From assembly GCF_001942495.1 (NCBI RefSeq), contig NZ_MKZS01000001.1, forward strand, positions 7,521,627-7,585,626: 64,000 nucleotides of DNA, given 5' to 3'. Shown here one piece after another: positions 17,787 to 27,669 of the stretch. Position 1 is the stretch's first letter, and the number at the start of each line of letters is the position of its first letter. A program made the position numbers and the translations under genes. Origin of the DNA: Moorena bouillonii PNG. Lineage in GTDB: Bacteria > Cyanobacteriota > Cyanobacteriia > Cyanobacteriales > Coleofasciculaceae. Under the pieces are notes generated by a model that saw only the letters and a list, made by a program, of their open reading frames with translations, searched no databases and was not told where the DNA came from.

Positions 17787-19331
17787 TCAACTAATTTTAG
17801 TTAGTTGTTTTGAGTCCGAACTCCATTCAAAATAACCATTAGATGAAAAATCTAAATTTGGCTTTTTGTATCGCTCATGGGGAATCGGAAATCCAGCTTT
17901 CAAATATTCCTCCAATAGGTATGCACCATCGGTAGAGTCTATTTTTAATCTGGATAATATTTTTTGTTCTACCGCTGAGGTCTGACTACGAACAAAATCT
18001 AATAATTGAGATAGGAGACCAGAACCTTCTGGTAATCGAACCTTCTTCCTGAGCCTAATATAATCTGGCAAATAATCTGCCATTGCCTCTCGTAATATCC
18101 ACTTTTCAATACCATTACGTAGTTTAAGCTCAAACGGGACATTATACGCAAAACGCAGAAATTCTTTGTCCATGAATGGTGGACGTGCTTCAACGGAGTG
18201 AATCATACTGCATCGATCTGATCGTTGTAGATCTGTGCGGTACAAATTGCCCAGACGATAGGTCATTAAGTATTCAGGATCGGGAGAAGTTTTAAAGAAA
18301 TCATAACCGGCTAAAACCTCATCACTTCCATCTCCGATGAGAATAATTTTGATGCCTGCATTTTTCGCCATTTTGTAAGCGAAATACATAAGGGAGGCAT
18401 CCATAACATCGATGGTTTCAAATGTTTCGCAAATGGAAACAATATTAGTAACATTGCAAATCAAATCGTCAATATTAAGATATTGAACTTTATGGTCAAT
18501 CTTATTTTCTTCACAGTATCGCTTAGCTATTTCTACATCAGGGGAACCTGGGAAACCAATGGTAAATGCTGTAATGTTATTGTGATATTGCCGAGCAATA
18601 CTAAGCACTGCTGCACTGTCAATTCCACCACTAAAAATCATGCCAATTGGTAAATCTGTCTGCACCATTTTTTTGACAGAATTCACAAACAGCTCTTTGA
18701 AATGAGCAATTATTGAGGTTTCATCATTGTACTCTATAGATTCTTTTGATAATTTAAAATACTGTTTAGTCTTGCCATTAACAATGAAATGACCTGGTTG
18801 CAGTACTTGAATATCGTTACCTAATTGTATCAGGCACTTGATTTCAGATGCAAAATAATAAGCATCGCCTTTTTGTAAGTAATAAAGCGGCTTAATACCT
18901 ATATGGTCTCTAGCAGCAAAAAACGTATTACTTACGCTATCGTAAACCACAAAGGCAAACATCCCATCCAGATGTTCTACTAATTTCTCTCCCCACTCCT
19001 GATAGCCATGCACCAGGACTTCTGTGTCACATTCTGTTATGAATTGGTACCCTTTAGCAGTTAATTGATCACGAAGCTCTAGATAATTGTATATTTCACC
19101 ATTCTGGACAGCATATATACTTCCATTGTTCCCTATCAATGGCTGACGCCCATGTGCTCTATCTACGATAGCTAACCGATTACATCCAAGAGTAGAATGA
19201 CCTACTGAACTCAATTCAGCAAAGTTAGTTTCATCGCCACGATGTCTGATTTTTGACAGCATTACACGAACTTGATCTTCATTTTGAAGCGATGTTGAAT
19301 TTGAATCAACAATAGCGACGATTCCACACAT
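17787..19331 (-). CDS. Asparagine-synthetase-like glutamine amidotransferase
   Basis: 514 residues, shorter than most AsnB proteins. The N-terminal class II glutaminase has the nucleophile Cys2 ('MCGIVAIVD'), 'IRHRGDE', 'NRLAIVD', 'VQNGEIYNYLELRDQL' and 'ECDTEVLVHGYQEWG'. The synthetase domain has the PP-loop 'GMIFSGGIDSAAVLSIA', 'LIGDGSDEVLAGYDFF' and 'SVEARPPFMDKEFLRFAYNV'. Known AsnB uses glutamine, ATP and aspartate; the shortened C-terminus and its partner dehydrogenase leave another acid substrate possible. It is the first gene of the minus-strand set. A long AT-rich non-coding region precedes it. Confidence 0.85.
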   Translation of the reverse strand: MCGIVAIVDSNSTSLQNEDQVRVMLSKIRHRGDETNFAELSSVGHSTLGCNRLAIVDRAHGRQPLIGNNGSIYAVQNGEIYNYLELRDQLTAKGYQFITECDTEVLVHGYQEWGEKLVEHLDGMFAFVVYDSVSNTFFAARDHIGIKPLYYLQKGDAYYFASEIKCLIQLGNDIQVLQPGHFIVNGKTKQYFKLSKESIEYNDETSIIAHFKELFVNSVKKMVQTDLPIGMIFSGGIDSAAVLSIARQYHNNITAFTIGFPGSPDVEIAKRYCEENKIDHKVQYLNIDDLICNVTNIVSICETFETIDVMDASLMYFAYKMAKNAGIKIILIGDGSDEVLAGYDFFKTSPDPEYLMTYRLGNLYRTDLQRSDRCSMIHSVEARPPFMDKEFLRFAYNVPFELKLRNGIEKWILREAMADYLPDYIRLRKKVRLPEGSGLLSQLLDFVRSQTSAVEQKILSRLKIDSTDGAYLLEEYLKAGFPIPHERYKKPNLDFSSNGYFEWSSDSKQLTKIS

Positions 19332-21585
19332 AATTTACTTTATTTACCTCTGATCAAATGGTATTTTTTCAGTCCAAAAAGATTATAGACTAAACTGAAA
19401 AAATTACATAAATCTCTTATATATGCAACCATATTAGGAGACATATTAGGAGAATTAATTACGGACAAAACTTAATAACATGCATTAGCAAATGCTGGGT
19501 TATCTATAAAAAAACAGATAACTTATAGAAAGACTAGTAGGAGATTAATCTTTGTTTTCATTGATTTTTCTATCGTCAATTTATTTATCCTCAATTATTG
19601 AAACACAAAAAATAGATTTTGTCAAGTTTGATCCGGATTTTTTTTTCATTCTAAGGCAAAGCATCCAAAACCATGCTGCCTGCCATATCTAGGGAAAATT
19701 TTCGATAGGATTCAGGTAGGGAATCAGGGCAAACCCATCTATCTAAATTTAGTTGATAAGTTAGTTTACAAGTAAATCATTTTATGCTTTATCTCAGTTA
19801 GGGTAATTGACATTGGAATCGAGTGATAAAATCACTGTAAAATGATCCAAAACTTGAAAGCACAAGGCCAGTTATAAAGCGCACAAAGCCAGAGAAAATT
19901 GGGCTAAGTGCCACAGGGAGACGATTGGTGAGCTATTGGAGAATATTCATTACCCAGATCTAGTTTCGCCACTCGACTACGCCGCCCTATGACTCAGCCA
20001 CGCTAGCAGCCAGAATTTTCATTACTGAGTTATTGTCGATCAAGCGTACTCTAACGCTTCATCTTCAAACTCTGTTTAGAGTTAAGGTGATCGTTAGTAG
20101 GACGCCGTCACCGCATTGAATAATCGCTTCCCAATCTGGGCAGTGTCCTGACTGCCCTTGGAGCGATTTGCTCTCAAATATTTCATTAATGCTCCACTTA
20201 TATTGAAGTTTAAACTTTAGTGCTGCAAGTTTTATTCACGCTTGGCTTAGTATCTCACACTTTTTGCATCACAAAAAATTTTTTTTTATGGAATGTGATT
20301 AAAAATACCTTGAACAATGACCAGATGTGACCTGCCTAAATCACCTTAAATCTAGAGTGTGAAAGCACTTAGCTGAACTAGGTATTTGCGAAAATCCGGT
20401 AAAAATCTAGCGTTTATATTTGAGATAATTATATATTTTAAAAAAAAAATAATAAAAACTAATAACTCAATAGTAAATAAATATAGTATAATTAATGCCC
20501 TAGCCAAATAAACGTTAATAAATGTTATAAAATCGATGATTTTGGTCTAAATTTGATAGCATTATATTTTAACCAGTAAATCAGGTTAAAATTTATTAAA
20601 AAATTAACCTATTTGGGACTTAAACCGAGTATAATAGTAGCCCTTCGACAAAACCATTAAAAAATTTTAGGGAATCGGGAGCTTTGATCGAAATTTGATA
20701 GGATAGTAATTTAACCAGTAAACTAGTATACAATTTATTAATTATTTGGTATATTCGGTAATTGTTGTGCTAAAATTGTCTTTTTAAACTAAGCATTCAG
20801 GTATCAGCCATTGGCCGTTACGTCCCAGCGTCGTTCGCACAGCGTGGCCATTCGCGTAGCGTGGCCATTCGCGTAGCGTGGCCAAAGGCTTTGGCCAAAG
20901 CCTGTGCCACAAAGCACCTCAAGTAGCGTGAGCCTTTAGCTCACGGCTGACCGCTGACCTCTGTTGGCTGAATGCTTATCTCATAACTCTATATATCATC
21001 TACTTGAGTGGTGGGATGAGTTCACTTTTATCAGCAACGCCAAACAAAATTTTTTCAGTGATAGTATCCAAAGAGACATCAGAGATTTGTAAAGAATTGT
21101 ATAGTCGTTATATTGAAATATAAGTTCACAGGAAATTTTAAGTTATTTATATTATTGTTGTACTAATTGGTTGAGGTGCAGTGTAATTGACTTAATCGGG
21201 AAGAGGTAAATGGTGGGAGGGAATAAAAGATGGAAATTAAAACTAAAATTTCGAAATTTTTCCTAAATTTTGCCACTTTTCTCTTGATTCTCTAAATTTT
21301 ACTTCTATAACCACAACTGCCCCAGAAACTAAGTCATCTTCGATGGGTTGTGTAGGTAGTTAACAGGTTGACCCGAAAATATTTCCTTTACCCTCACGGA
21401 AATTCCTCCCCTAACACGGTTTTATCCTGACTTAATCAGGGTGCTCGCTACATTCGCACTTATATAACATTGATTATTTAATAGTAGGTCACGTCGCCTG
21501 GGGTTGCTAGATAAACCCAGAGTGAGAGGCTGATGGGTGATTAAAAGTTAAAGATTTGCAAATAAATATTGCAGGAATTTAAGCA
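19332..21585. other. 2.25-kb largely non-coding, AT-rich region
   Basis: No convincing gene. 19858-19998 has a short open frame reading 'HKASYKAHKARENWAKCHRE' and onward with coding-like composition, perhaps a gene remnant. 20030-20180 is more GC-rich with paired segments (CTCTAAC...GTTTAGAG). 20400-20770 is very AT-rich with two similar blocks ending 'ATTTAACCAGTAAA' (about 20572 and 20710). 20829-20955 holds dispersed repeats. 21478-21540 may form a leader hairpin (CTGGGGTT...AAACCCAG) before the cyclase gene. Confidence 0.6.
20829..20955. repeat. Cluster of dispersed TTCGCG-type repeats
   Basis: Three tandem copies (GTTCGCACAGCGTGGCC, then ATTCGCGTAGCGTGGCC twice), followed by complementary AAAGGCTTTGGCC, CACCTCAAGTAGCGTG and CTGACC units. 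Confidence 0.9.
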
Positions 21586-24500
21586 ATGCCAAGTTTCAAC
21601 ACTGATAACCCCTGTATACGAGTTGGTATATTGCATTCCTTAAGAGGTACTATGGCAATTAGCGAAGCCCCCCTGGTGGAAGCTGAGCTGATGGCGATCG
21701 CAGAAATTAACCAAACCGGAGGAGTTCTTGGTCAAACTATCGAAGCGATCGTTGAGGATGGCGCATCGAACTCAGCGGAATTTGAGAGCAAGGCCAGAAA
21801 ACTGATTCAACAGGATCAGGTAGCCACAGTCTTTGGCTGCTGGACGTCTGCTTCTCGTAAGGCAGTTTTGCCTGTATTCGAGGTGTTAAATTCTCTGCTA
21901 TGGTACCCCCTACAATATGAGGGTCTGGAATGTTCCCCCAATATTTTTTATACCGGGTCTTGTCCAAATCAACAAATTGAGCCAGCGGTGAACTGGCTGG
22001 TGAAAAATTACGGTAAGCGATTTTATCTGATCGGTAGCGACTATATTTTCCCCCTGACTGCCAACAAGATTATTAAAGCGCAACTGAAACAACTGGGGGG
22101 AACAGTGGTTGGGGAAGATTACATGGCTCTAGGCACTCAAGATATGGGAGAGGTGATCACCAAAATTAAACAGGTTCAACCAGATGTGGTCTTCAACACC
22201 CTCAATGGTGACAGTAATGTAGCCTTCTATCGCCAGTACAAATCCTCTGGAATTACAGCTGATGACATTCCGATTATGGCAGTGAGTGTGGCTGAGGCGG
22301 AACTCCAAAGGATAGGGGATACAGCGGCGGGACATTATGCCAGCTGGAGCTATTTCCAGAGTCTGAACACTCCTAATAATCAACGGTTTGTCCAGAATTT
22401 TCAGCGTCGTTACGGAGCTAACCGAGTGACTAGTGACCCCATTGAAGCCGCCTACGCCCAGGTTTACCTTTGGAAACAAGCCGTGGAATCCGCTCAATCA
22501 TTTGAAGTAGACCGGGTACGGGTGGCAGCTTATGGTCAGAAATTTGATGCTCCCGGAGGATTAGTCCAAATCGAACCGAATCACCATATTGGTAAAACAT
22601 GCCGGATTGGGCGGATTTTGCCTACTGGACAATTTGAAATTGTCTTTACCAGTGAACGTCCGATTAAACCCCTACCCTGGTTAGGGGTTGAAACCTATAA
22701 CTGTGCCTGTGATACACAAACTCACCAATACAATCGGTCGTCTAGTGGGACACCATTGATCGAACCCTACAGCACAAATGTGGTGATTGAATTATTGGCT
22801 GAGGTGTCTCAATGGATTGAAAAAGCTAGGTATTTCGAGACCAATGCACAAGCATTAGAAATGGCAACGGAACAGTTGAAACATGAAATAGTTGAGCGGC
22901 GACGAATTGAAGCAGAACTCCAGAAAGCCTTCGATGAGCTAGAGCTAAAGGTTGAACAACGCACAGCTGACTTAAAAGCATCTAATGCTCAGCTAATGAC
23001 GGAGGTGCGAGAGCGTGAGCAAGCTCAAGAAGAACTCAGGGCAGCTAAAGATCAGTTACAGGCGGTTTTGGAAGCAGTACCGGGGATTGTCTCTTGGATT
23101 AACTCGGATTTGCAATACCTAGGTGTGAATCGCCATTTAGCCAAAACCTTTAACTTGCCCTCAGAGGGGTTTGTGGGTCAAGACATTGGTTTTCTTCAGG
23201 CTAGCTCAGAGTTTAATGACTTTGTCAAGGAGTTTTTTGCCACTCCAGAACAAGATGCTTGCCGAGAAGTCTCGGCTATCGTCAATGACGAAAAGCGAAA
23301 CTATGTAATTGTTGCCCAGAAGTACCATCAAGGCTCAGCTGCTTTCACCGTTGGGATTGATATTACCGAACGTCAGCAGGCCCTTGATGACCTGCGCAAG
23401 ACCAAAGATCAGTTACAGGCCGTGTTGGAGGCAGTACCGGGGATTGTCTCTTGGATTAGCTCGGATTTGCGCTACTTGGGTGTGAATCACCATTTAGCCA
23501 AAACGTTTCACTTGCCCCCAGAGGCTTTTGTGGGTCAAGACATTGGGTTTCTTGAGGCTAGCTCAGAGTTTAATGACTTTGTCAAGGAGTTTTTTGCTAG
23601 CTCAGAGCAAGATGCTTGCCGAGAGGTGTCGGCTATCGTCAATAACGAAAAGCACAATTATGTGATTGTTGCCCAGAAGTACCATCAAGGCTCAGTTGCT
23701 TTCACTATTGGGATTGATATTACCGAGCGTCGGCAAGCTGAAGAAGCCCTGAGGCAAGCTGAAGCGAAATATCGCAATATCTTTGAAAATTCTGTAGAAG
23801 GTATCTTCCAAACCACCCCGTCAGGAGGTTACCTTAGTGCCAACCCAGCTTTAGCTCGCATCTATGGTTATGAGTCCCCAGAAGTATTAATTAATAGTGT
23901 CTCTAATATTGAGCAGCAACTTTATGTTGATCCGAACCGTCGCTCCCAATTCATCCAGTTATTAGAAGAAAATGGTGTAATTGTAGATTTCGAGTCCCAA
24001 GTCTATCGCCAGGATGGCAGTTTGACTTGGATTTGCGAAAATGCCCGTGTCATTAAAGATGAATATGGCAATTTGCTCTATTACGAAGGTACTGTGGAAG
24101 ACATTTCTGAGCGTAAGCAAGCTCAGGAAGCCTTGCAAAAAGCCAATGAAGTGTTAGAAACCCGAGTGGAGGAACGAACAGCAGCACTACGGGACGCCAA
24201 TCATCAACTACGGATTGAGATTGTAGAGCGCAAGCACATCGAAGCAGCACTACGTAAATCCGAAGCTGAGTTGCGGGTGCTGTTTGGAGCGATGACCGAT
24301 GTGATTACTGTTTTTGATCCTGAAGGACGATACATGAAAGTAGTCTCGACCAATTCTGAGGTTTTATATAGTCCAACGACCGAACTACTTGGTAAGAGTG
24401 TCTACGAGGTTTTGCCCCCCAAGCAAGCTGAAATTTTTGTCACCCATATCCGGCAAGTCTTAGATACTAAACAAACCCTGAATATAGAATACAGCTTACC

Positions 24501-25845
24501 CATAGGAAATTATAAAGTAGGAAGTATTAAGGATGCAATTAGTTCTAAATCAAACTTGAATGGCCAAAAACATTCGGACTTCGATTCCGATAATATAGTG
24601 CATCAAACTAACAAATCATTTCACACTTTATCTGAGTATGAAAAACTTTACGAATTCAATGGCCAAAAGCTAGTGGGGCAAACTGACAAACTTTTTCATA
24701 CTTCATTAAGAGGTGATAATTCCCAGGTGTGGTTTGCTGCGAGTGTCTCACCCCTGCCAAACAATTGTGTGATTTGGGTCGCCCGTAATATTACCGAGCG
24801 CAAACGGGTTCTAGATGCACTCCAGGAAGCTGAAGAGAAGTATCGTAGCATCTTTGAAAATGTGGCTGAGGGGATTTTTCAGATTACACCGGATGGGCGG
24901 TACCTGAGTGTTAATCCAGCTTTAGCTCGGATGTATGGCTACTCTAGCCCAGAAGAAATAGTGGCTAAAGTGACCGATATTGAACAGCAACTCTATGTCA
25001 ACCCGAACAGCTATGCTGAGTTTATTGCTGCGGTTGAGGAGCATGGTGCTATCTCGGATTTTGAAGCTAGGGTTTATCGACAAGATGGCCAAATCATCTG
25101 GACATCCCAGAATGCTCGTGTTGTGCGTGATGCTGAAGGGAAACTACTGTACTACGAAGGCACTGTCGCCGACATTACCAAGGGCAAACAGGCAGAAGCA
25201 GCACTGAGAGCTGAACAAGAAAAGTCGGAACATTTGTTGTTGAATATTTTGCCTCACTCCATCGCCCAACGATTAAAACAAGAGCCAAAAGCTATTGCGA
25301 ATCGCTTTGAGGAAGTAACAATTCTGTTTGCTGATATTGTGGAGTTTACCAAGCTTTCTGCTCGCATCTCTCCCACAGAATTGGTTAATCTACTTAATCA
25401 AATTTTCTCAAGCTTTGACCAACTAGCGCAGCACCATGGATTAGAGAAAATTAAGACCATTGGAGATGCCTATATGGTTGTTGGTGGTCTACCTAACCCT
25501 AGGGATGACCATTCAGAAGCGATCGCAAACATGGCATTGGATCTGCAACAGGAAATTACTCGTTTCCAGCGGGATGATGGAGAACCATTCCGCCTGCGCA
25601 TCGGGATTAACACTGGTCCTGTGGTAGCTGGGGTGATCGGTATCCAGAAGTTTATTTATGATTTGTGGGGGGATGCGGTTAATGTGGCATCTCGGATGGA
25701 CTCTCAAGGGGAACCTGGGAGAATTCAAGTTACTGCTGCCACTTACGAGCGTTTAAGAGACAAGTATTTGTTTGAAGAGCGAGGAATTATTAATGTGAAG
25801 GGCAAAGGAGAGATGATCACCTATTGGCTGACTGGGCGAAAGTAA
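21586..25845 (+). CDS. Multidomain adenylate cyclase with urea/amide-receptor-like and PAS domains
   Basis: 1419 residues. Residues 10-375 resemble UrtA/FmdD/AmiC-type substrate-binding proteins ('VRVGILHSLRGTMAISE'-like start, 'FGCWTSASRKAVLPVFE', 'LLWYPLQYEGLECSPNIFYT') but lack a signal peptide, and no membrane helix is seen, so the protein is probably cytosolic. Coiled coil at 420-485. Two near-identical 119-residue PAS-like units follow (about 488-606 and 607-725), then PAS/PAC units near 725-850, 905-1070 and 1080-1205. The class III cyclase domain starts near 1240: metal Asp in 'FADIVEFT' and 'IGDAYM'; Lys in 'EKIKTIGDAYM' and Asp in 'DLWGDAVNVASRM' are the adenine-selective residues, so cAMP is predicted. 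A ligand such as urea or an amide is an inference. Confidence 0.88.
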   Translation: MPSFNTDNPCIRVGILHSLRGTMAISEAPLVEAELMAIAEINQTGGVLGQTIEAIVEDGASNSAEFESKARKLIQQDQVATVFGCWTSASRKAVLPVFEVLNSLLWYPLQYEGLECSPNIFYTGSCPNQQIEPAVNWLVKNYGKRFYLIGSDYIFPLTANKIIKAQLKQLGGTVVGEDYMALGTQDMGEVITKIKQVQPDVVFNTLNGDSNVAFYRQYKSSGITADDIPIMAVSVAEAELQRIGDTAAGHYASWSYFQSLNTPNNQRFVQNFQRRYGANRVTSDPIEAAYAQVYLWKQAVESAQSFEVDRVRVAAYGQKFDAPGGLVQIEPNHHIGKTCRIGRILPTGQFEIVFTSERPIKPLPWLGVETYNCACDTQTHQYNRSSSGTPLIEPYSTNVVIELLAEVSQWIEKARYFETNAQALEMATEQLKHEIVERRRIEAELQKAFDELELKVEQRTADLKASNAQLMTEVREREQAQEELRAAKDQLQAVLEAVPGIVSWINSDLQYLGVNRHLAKTFNLPSEGFVGQDIGFLQASSEFNDFVKEFFATPEQDACREVSAIVNDEKRNYVIVAQKYHQGSAAFTVGIDITERQQALDDLRKTKDQLQAVLEAVPGIVSWISSDLRYLGVNHHLAKTFHLPPEAFVGQDIGFLEASSEFNDFVKEFFASSEQDACREVSAIVNNEKHNYVIVAQKYHQGSVAFTIGIDITERRQAEEALRQAEAKYRNIFENSVEGIFQTTPSGGYLSANPALARIYGYESPEVLINSVSNIEQQLYVDPNRRSQFIQLLEENGVIVDFESQVYRQDGSLTWICENARVIKDEYGNLLYYEGTVEDISERKQAQEALQKANEVLETRVEERTAALRDANHQLRIEIVERKHIEAALRKSEAELRVLFGAMTDVITVFDPEGRYMKVVSTNSEVLYSPTTELLGKSVYEVLPPKQAEIFVTHIRQVLDTKQTLNIEYSLPIGNYKVGSIKDAISSKSNLNGQKHSDFDSDNIVHQTNKSFHTLSEYEKLYEFNGQKLVGQTDKLFHTSLRGDNSQVWFAASVSPLPNNCVIWVARNITERKRVLDALQEAEEKYRSIFENVAEGIFQITPDGRYLSVNPALARMYGYSSPEEIVAKVTDIEQQLYVNPNSYAEFIAAVEEHGAISDFEARVYRQDGQIIWTSQNARVVRDAEGKLLYYEGTVADITKGKQAEAALRAEQEKSEHLLLNILPHSIAQRLKQEPKAIANRFEEVTILFADIVEFTKLSARISPTELVNLLNQIFSSFDQLAQHHGLEKIKTIGDAYMVVGGLPNPRDDHSEAIANMALDLQQEITRFQRDDGEPFRLRIGINTGPVVAGVIGIQKFIYDLWGDAVNVASRMDSQGEPGRIQVTAATYERLRDKYLFEERGIINVKGKGEMITYWLTGRK
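23047..23760 (+). repeat. 357-bp tandem duplication within the cyclase gene
   Basis: The segment beginning AAAGATCAGTTACAGGC recurs 357 bp later (23047 and 23404), giving two 119-residue PAS-like units that differ at few positions ('SWINSDLQYLGVNRHLAKTF' versus 'SWISSDLRYLGVNHHLAKTF'). Confidence 0.93.
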
Positions 25846-25879
25846 GTGATTGTGGAAGGTTGTTCGCTCTTGGCGTCCG

Positions 25880-26000
25880 AAGTAGGGTGGGTTGAGGGTT
25901 GTTCGCGTAGCGTGGCCAAAGGCCAAGGTTGAGGGTTGAAGGTTGAAGGTTGAAGGTTGTTCGCGAAGCGTGGCCAAAGGCCAAGGTTGAGGGTTGACCC
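25880..26000. repeat. Dispersed repeats and GGTTGAA heptamers
   Basis: Two copies of GTTCGCG(T/A)AGCGTGGCC followed by AAAGGCCAAGGTTGAGGGTT, with GGTTGAA heptamers between them. Downstream of the cyclase gene; the remainder of 25846-26358 has no gene. Confidence 0.9.
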
Positions 26001-26195
26001 CCTGCCGATCTTTGGGAGGATCAAAGCTTTAGTGTTAACTAGCAATTACCTGATTCATCTTCCATCGGCCTCTGCTCTATATATTTTTTTTTACTTTTTT
26101 GTAAAAACGTTTCACCAACATGCTAGCATTTTAAGCTTTGCTTGTCAGTAAATACACTTTGACACATCGTGCCGGTTTTTTGTGAAAGAGTTTGT

Positions 26196-26249
26196 CCAAA
26201 ATTCATCCCACACTCAAAACGAAGTGTTGAGATGTGGGATGAATTTTGG
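26196..26249. terminator. Strong hairpin between cyclase and SpoIID genes
   Basis: CCAAAATTCATCCCACA (26196-26212) pairs with 26233-26249, extending further with one bulged base. No T run follows, so it may be a terminator without one or a small palindromic repeat. Confidence 0.4.
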
Positions 26250-26358
26250 CGGAAGCTAAGAAAGGGATAAGCTGTCTGTCACTATCCAGAATTCCAATAG
26301 GAATGCTGTATTATATAGTGTAATAGCCGGTGAAGCAAGTGTTTAATTTTAATTACAA

Positions 26359-27585
26359 ATGACGAAATCAGTGTTGTGGTCAATTGCCCTATTTTCAATT
26401 GCCCTATCTGTACCTTTAGTCTTAGCGAAATCCCTGTCACCTGGCTCTGAGTTAGAAACATCTTCCTCAACGTCTTCTGCTCCAAATTCCCCAGATCAAG
26501 TTTCCCCTGAGTCGGATGGGCTGTCTAACCAAGAGGATACTCCCACATCCGAACTAACATCTACCGCCACAACTCCAACACCATCCCCATCTCCTACCCC
26601 CAAGGATGAGAATTCCACTGTCTCTAAGTCACCACCTTCAGCAACCCTAGCCCAAACTAAAGCTACCCAAGCATCAACCTCTAGCAAGCAAGACACGAAA
26701 CAATCTACTGCTACTACCAAGGATAAATCCCAGGATAAATCAGATCAATCAGCCAAGACTGAGTCTTATAATCATAACAACCAGCCGCCCAGCCACTCTG
26801 AAGGAGCTACCAAAAATCAGCAACCAGCACCAAAGCCATTGAATGATGCTCCGATCTTAGAAATGCGAGTTGCTGTAGCCAATGGTGTTAAGTCTCTGGT
26901 AGTGGCTACTTCAACACCGGGTGAGTTGCTAGATGCTAGGGGTCAGCCCCTGGGTAAACTAACGGCCAATCAGGGAAGTAATGTTAAACCATTAGGGGAC
27001 TATATTCAAATTGGTAACTATAAGACCCCCGCAGGGCTTTGGGTGAAGCCAACTAACGGAGGGTATGTATTAGTGGGAAATCGCTGGTATCGAGGGGATT
27101 TGCTATTGATTTCTAAGGGAGATAGCATCTTGGCAGTAAACTACGTTGACCTTGAGCTTTACCTGACTTCGGTGGTGGGAGCGGAAGTGTATCCTAGTTG
27201 GCCAATGGCAGCTCTGAAAGCACAAGCCATTGCTGCTCGCTCCTATGCTTTGGTTCATGCGATTCGACCCGCTAGTAAGTTCTATGATTTGGGAAACACT
27301 CAGCGTTGGCAAGTTTACAAAGGAATCAAATATGAGTGGAACACCACGGCTCAGGCAGTTCAAGAAACTCGCGGCATTTTTCTAAGTTACAAAGGTGGGG
27401 TGGTAGAATCCTTGTACGCGGCTTCTGACCATATTGTCAAAAATGTATTTGGTGGTCAGGGTATGAGTCAAACCGGAGCTCGTGACTTGGCTAAGCAGGG
27501 TTACACCTATCAAGAAATTTTAGGCAACTATTATCCAGGGACTAGTTTGGCTTGGATTGATACTGTTGAAGCTGATTACGATTAG
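26359..27585 (+). CDS. SpoIID/LytB-domain protein, secreted
   Basis: 408 residues. Signal peptide at the N-terminus ('SVLWSIALFSIALSVPLVLA'). Residues 30-160 are a Ser/Thr/Pro/Gln-rich linker. The SpoIID domain occupies about 165-405, with the Glu-containing core 'TSVVGAEVYPSWPMAALKAQ' followed by 'AIAARSYAL', then 'VQETRGIFLSYKGGVVESLY' and C-terminal 'GMSQTGARDLAKQGYTYQEI'. Characterised SpoIID is a lytic transglycosylase acting on peptidoglycan; cyanobacterial members are presumed to act on the cell wall. It precedes argG, separated by 84 bases, without a functional link. Confidence 0.9.
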   Translation: MTKSVLWSIALFSIALSVPLVLAKSLSPGSELETSSSTSSAPNSPDQVSPESDGLSNQEDTPTSELTSTATTPTPSPSPTPKDENSTVSKSPPSATLAQTKATQASTSSKQDTKQSTATTKDKSQDKSDQSAKTESYNHNNQPPSHSEGATKNQQPAPKPLNDAPILEMRVAVANGVKSLVVATSTPGELLDARGQPLGKLTANQGSNVKPLGDYIQIGNYKTPAGLWVKPTNGGYVLVGNRWYRGDLLLISKGDSILAVNYVDLELYLTSVVGAEVYPSWPMAALKAQAIAARSYALVHAIRPASKFYDLGNTQRWQVYKGIKYEWNTTAQAVQETRGIFLSYKGGVVESLYAASDHIVKNVFGGQGMSQTGARDLAKQGYTYQEILGNYYPGTSLAWIDTVEADYD

Positions 27586-27669
27586 AATTTTGTGGCAATT
27601 GAGCAACCCTATTCTGGAAATATGTGGATAGAATAGATATTTTGTTGTTTTCCACAGGGTAAAATTCTC

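Noticed and set aside
19858..19998. Possible small gene reading 'HKASYKAHKARENWAKCHRE'
   Set aside because: No start codon, stop directly upstream, and no recognised family; kept only as a possible remnant in the non-coding entry.
21478..21540. Guanidine riboswitch before the cyclase gene
   Set aside because: A hairpin can be drawn, but the conserved ykkC-type segments are not seen.
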